Shown here one piece after another: positions 6,086 to 7,178 of a stretch of 7,178 nt of DNA. The notes beneath the pieces were generated by a model that was not told the DNA's origin, ran no database searches, and was given only the letters and a program-made list of their open reading frames with translations. The position numbers and the translations under genes are program-made. Source of the stretch: an uncultured Christensenellaceae bacterium (GTDB lineage: Bacteria > Bacillota > Clostridia > Christensenellales > Pumilibacteraceae); assembly GCA_910588315.1 (NCBI GenBank), contig CAJUQF010000099.1:1-7178 (forward strand), given 5' to 3'. Within the stretch, counting starts at the first letter, position 1; each line of letters starts with the position of its first letter.

Positions 6086-6091
6086 TCCAAA

Positions 6092-6726
6092 ATGAAAGAA
6101 ACAAGTGCAAATAAAAGAATATCGTATAGAGATCTCGGTATAACGTTAGCAGATGATCAAGAGATAACAAAAGACAACGTTATGTATATCGGTGAAGGTA
6201 TAGCAGTAAGTGCGTTAAAGACTTATATGATCTACTCAAATAGAGATCTATACCGATTGTATAAAGATCTATTACATAATATCGGTAAAGAACTAAAACT
6301 AACCGAACACTTTACCGATGGATATGACTTAGCTTAAGAAGCAACGTGTTTCCTATGTGAACATATAGGCAAGAAACTCGGAGACGAGTATATAACCAAA
6401 ACCGGAAAGATAATCAATATCGCCCGTGCGGCATTACGACATATCGAGAGATTGCTCGAAAGAAAGTACGGTACTAAGTATACGAACTGTATATCGAGGA
6501 ATGTGAACCTATACTACATATATCCGAAGAACGGCTTACCGACTATACGTTATATGACGAGATAATCGAGAAAAGCAAAATAAACGAAAAGGAACTCGAA
6601 GTGCTCAACTGCTATATGAGTGGAATGAAGTTTGTCGATACTGCAAGATTTCTCGGCATAGACAATTCAACTGTATGGCGCAGACAGCAATCCGCGAGAC
6701 GTAAGTTTACTATTACGTTTGGATGA
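6092..6726 (+). pseudogene. Sigma-factor-like HTH regulator, broken by a nonsense codon and a frameshift
   Basis: Reading from the ATG at 6092, with a perfect GGAGGA 7 nt upstream, gives 81 codons and then TAA at 6335-6337. The same frame continues for about 47 more codons as plausible protein (EATCFLCEHIGKKLGDEY...). The preceding residues DGYDLA followed by EA resemble the D-x-E-D-L-x-Q-E motif of sigma region 2, so the stop stands where Gln is expected (CAA to TAA). Near 6479-6484 the frame shifts by -1: one lost base turns KYYELYIEE into KYTNCIS. From 6484 the frame stays open to TGA at 6724, ending in a region-4-like HTH (LNCYMSGMKFVDTARFLGI, then DNSTVWRR). Repaired length is about 211 residues. 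It is probably a sigma-like transcription factor from an accessory element, now inactive. It is more AT-rich than the core genes. The exact family is not certain. Confidence 0.7.
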
Positions 6727-6760
6727 TTGCTACTCATTTATCTGAATATTTTGTAAACCT

Positions 6761-6796
6761 AAATACCGAGTAGCCGATAACGGTTATTCGGTATTT
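6761..6796 (+). terminator. 16-pair hairpin downstream of the sigma-like pseudogene
   Basis: Bases 6761-6776 pair with 6781-6796 without a break (two G-T pairs), closed by the tetraloop ATAA. The outer arms AAATACCGA/TCGGTATTT are perfect. The 3' side ends in ATTTGTATATCTTT, a moderate T-tail; on the - strand the stem is followed by AGGTTTACAAAATATTC. It is probably the terminator of the pseudogene transcript. Nothing recognisable is seen from 6797 to 6911. Confidence 0.6.
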
Positions 6797-6911
6797 GTAT
6801 ATCTTTAGTGGTAGCATACGGTTGTAGCTGAAAACAATTCCAATAGTATAAGTTTTGGTAGAAAGAATTTGTTATTAAATTTTCATTTTTGTTTCTATGA
6901 GCAAAACAATC

Positions 6912-6940
6912 TTGACAGATGGCGATAATTGTAGTATAAT
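6912..6940 (+). promoter_or_regulatory. Perfect consensus sigma-A promoter before the TPR-like gene
   Basis: TTGACA (6912-6917), exactly 17 bp, then TATAAT (6935-6940). Counting 7 bases from the end of the -10 puts +1 at 6947, the G of the GTG start codon of the following ORF, leaving essentially no 5' leader. Confidence 0.75.
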
Positions 6941-6946
6941 CAAAAT

Positions 6947-7178
6947 GTGAATGTACGTGAAATACAAAGCAAAGCAAAAGAGATAGAAAAAAACAACCCA
7001 AAAGATGCGTGTCGATTATATGAACAGGCAATAGAGCTTGAACTAAGTAATACGTATAGTATTTCGGGCTATGGGAGAGCATTACGGCAAGCCGGAGAAT
7101 CCATCAGGTTTGTCCAATTTTGTGATAACCATCCTAATAAAGAAATCATACTGAAAGACACATATGTGTGTTCAGCAT
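6947..7178 (+). CDS. TPR-like protein, N-terminal part, runs off the window
   Basis: A frame opening with GTG at 6947 (the previous in-frame stop is TAG at 6932-6934) stays open for 77 codons to the window end. It begins (M)NVREIQSKAKEIEKNNPKD and continues ACRLYEQAIELELSNTYSI, then SGYGRALRQAGESIRFVQF. The spacing of A-LYEQAIEL and GYGRALRQAGE resembles helices of a tetratricopeptide repeat, which would suggest a protein-interaction scaffold. Only the beginning is present, so the full product is unknown. There is no Shine-Dalgarno, no other in-frame ATG/GTG/TTG nearby, and the predicted transcription start coincides with the GTG, so it is either leaderless or a fragment that has lost its true start. 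It is AT-rich like the pseudogene before it. TPR assignment is by eye only. Confidence 0.55.
   Translation, partial: MNVREIQSKAKEIEKNNPKDACRLYEQAIELELSNTYSISGYGRALRQAGESIRFVQFCDNHPNKEIILKDTYVCSA

Larger units (their letters stand above)
5845..6091 (+). other. Gene-free leader region rich in self-complementary sequence
   Basis: No credible protein is coded here on either strand. The stretch holds several stems: TTCCG-CCTTT-CGGAA (5851-5865), a long-range 16-pair helix (5890-5905 with 5981-5996), GCAGA-ATTT-TCTGC (5946-5959), TCCC-GAA-GGGA with a T-rich tail (5994-6010), GCAC-ACA-GTGC (6033-6043), and a stem over the Shine-Dalgarno (6047-6085). The string CCTTTCGG occurs at 5856-5863 and 5978-5985, and its reverse complement at 6058-6065. 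The only promoter-like pair I see is TTGACT (5988-5993) with TATGCT (6013-6018) at 19 bp, which is weak. This could be a regulatory leader, a small RNA, or remains of a mobile element. Confidence 0.4.

Noticed and set aside
5883..6095. 70-codon open frame on the + strand between the tRNA and the pseudogene
   Set aside because: It has no ribosome site, an incoherent composition, and lies over the self-complementary leader. It ends only 1 bp past the start of the sigma-like gene's frame, so chance is the simplest explanation.
6335..6337. Recoding of TAA as Gln in the sigma-like gene
   Set aside because: TAA is the normal terminator of gltX, the dipeptidase and thioredoxin here, and the gene also has a frameshift, so a nonsense mutation is the simpler reading.
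6759..7082. 107-codon - strand frame opposite the TPR-like gene
   Set aside because: It crosses the terminator hairpin and the consensus promoter, has no ribosome site, and has low-complexity hydrophobic composition.
5723..7178. attR-like second copy of the tRNA-Met 3' end
   Set aside because: I looked for the T-arm/acceptor string downstream and found no repeat in the window.
1..7178. CRISPR array, insertion sequence or transposase
   Set aside because: No regularly spaced direct repeats, terminal inverted repeats with an associated transposase, or target-site duplications were seen.

Overview
The window looks like a piece of a Firmicutes chromosome, most likely Clostridia. The evidence is the set of strong AGGAG-type ribosome sites, sigma-A-like promoters with TG-extended -10 boxes, a PepV/Sapep-type M20 dipeptidase, and an elongator tRNA-Met of the Gram-positive type with CCA encoded. 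The species cannot be fixed from the sequence alone. Core genes have moderate GC with many CG-rich codons. Everything to the right of the tRNA is visibly more AT-rich.

Core part, 1-5645. A CNNM/CorC-type transporter-like membrane protein (71-1330, +) overlaps a small unrecognised two-helix membrane protein (1327-1665, +). Both end at a perfect 16-bp inverted repeat (1675-1717), which also serves the oppositely oriented unit from the right: gltX (glutamyl-tRNA synthetase, 3569-2160, -) followed by a RidA imine deaminase gene (2118-1744, -). The 147-bp gap between gltX and the next gene holds divergent promoters whose predicted 5' leaders overlap by about 50 nt. Going right from there are a PepV-like dipeptidase (3717-5132, +) and, 50 bp on, a thioredoxin (5183-5488, +), probably cotranscribed. 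The mix is housekeeping: translation, clean-up of reactive imines, peptide turnover and thiol redox.

tRNA and accessory part, 5600-7178. A tRNA-Met(CAT) with its own near-consensus promoter (5605-5633) and a good intrinsic terminator (5809-5844) marks the boundary. Beyond it lie about 250 bp of highly self-complementary sequence and then a broken sigma-factor-like gene (6092-6726). That gene carries one nonsense codon at the expected Gln of a sigma region-2-like motif and one single-base deletion. Its Shine-Dalgarno is sequestered by a perfect 8-bp complement. A 16-bp terminator-like hairpin follows (6761-6796). After it a fully consensus promoter (TTGACA-17-TATAAT) places the predicted transcription start exactly on the GTG of a TPR-like ORF that runs off the right edge (6947-7178), so that gene may be translated without a leader.

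I saw no CRISPR array, insertion sequence or integrase. The most interesting material is the structured leader plus decayed sigma-like gene, the possible leaderless gene, and the overlapping divergent gltX/pepV promoters.
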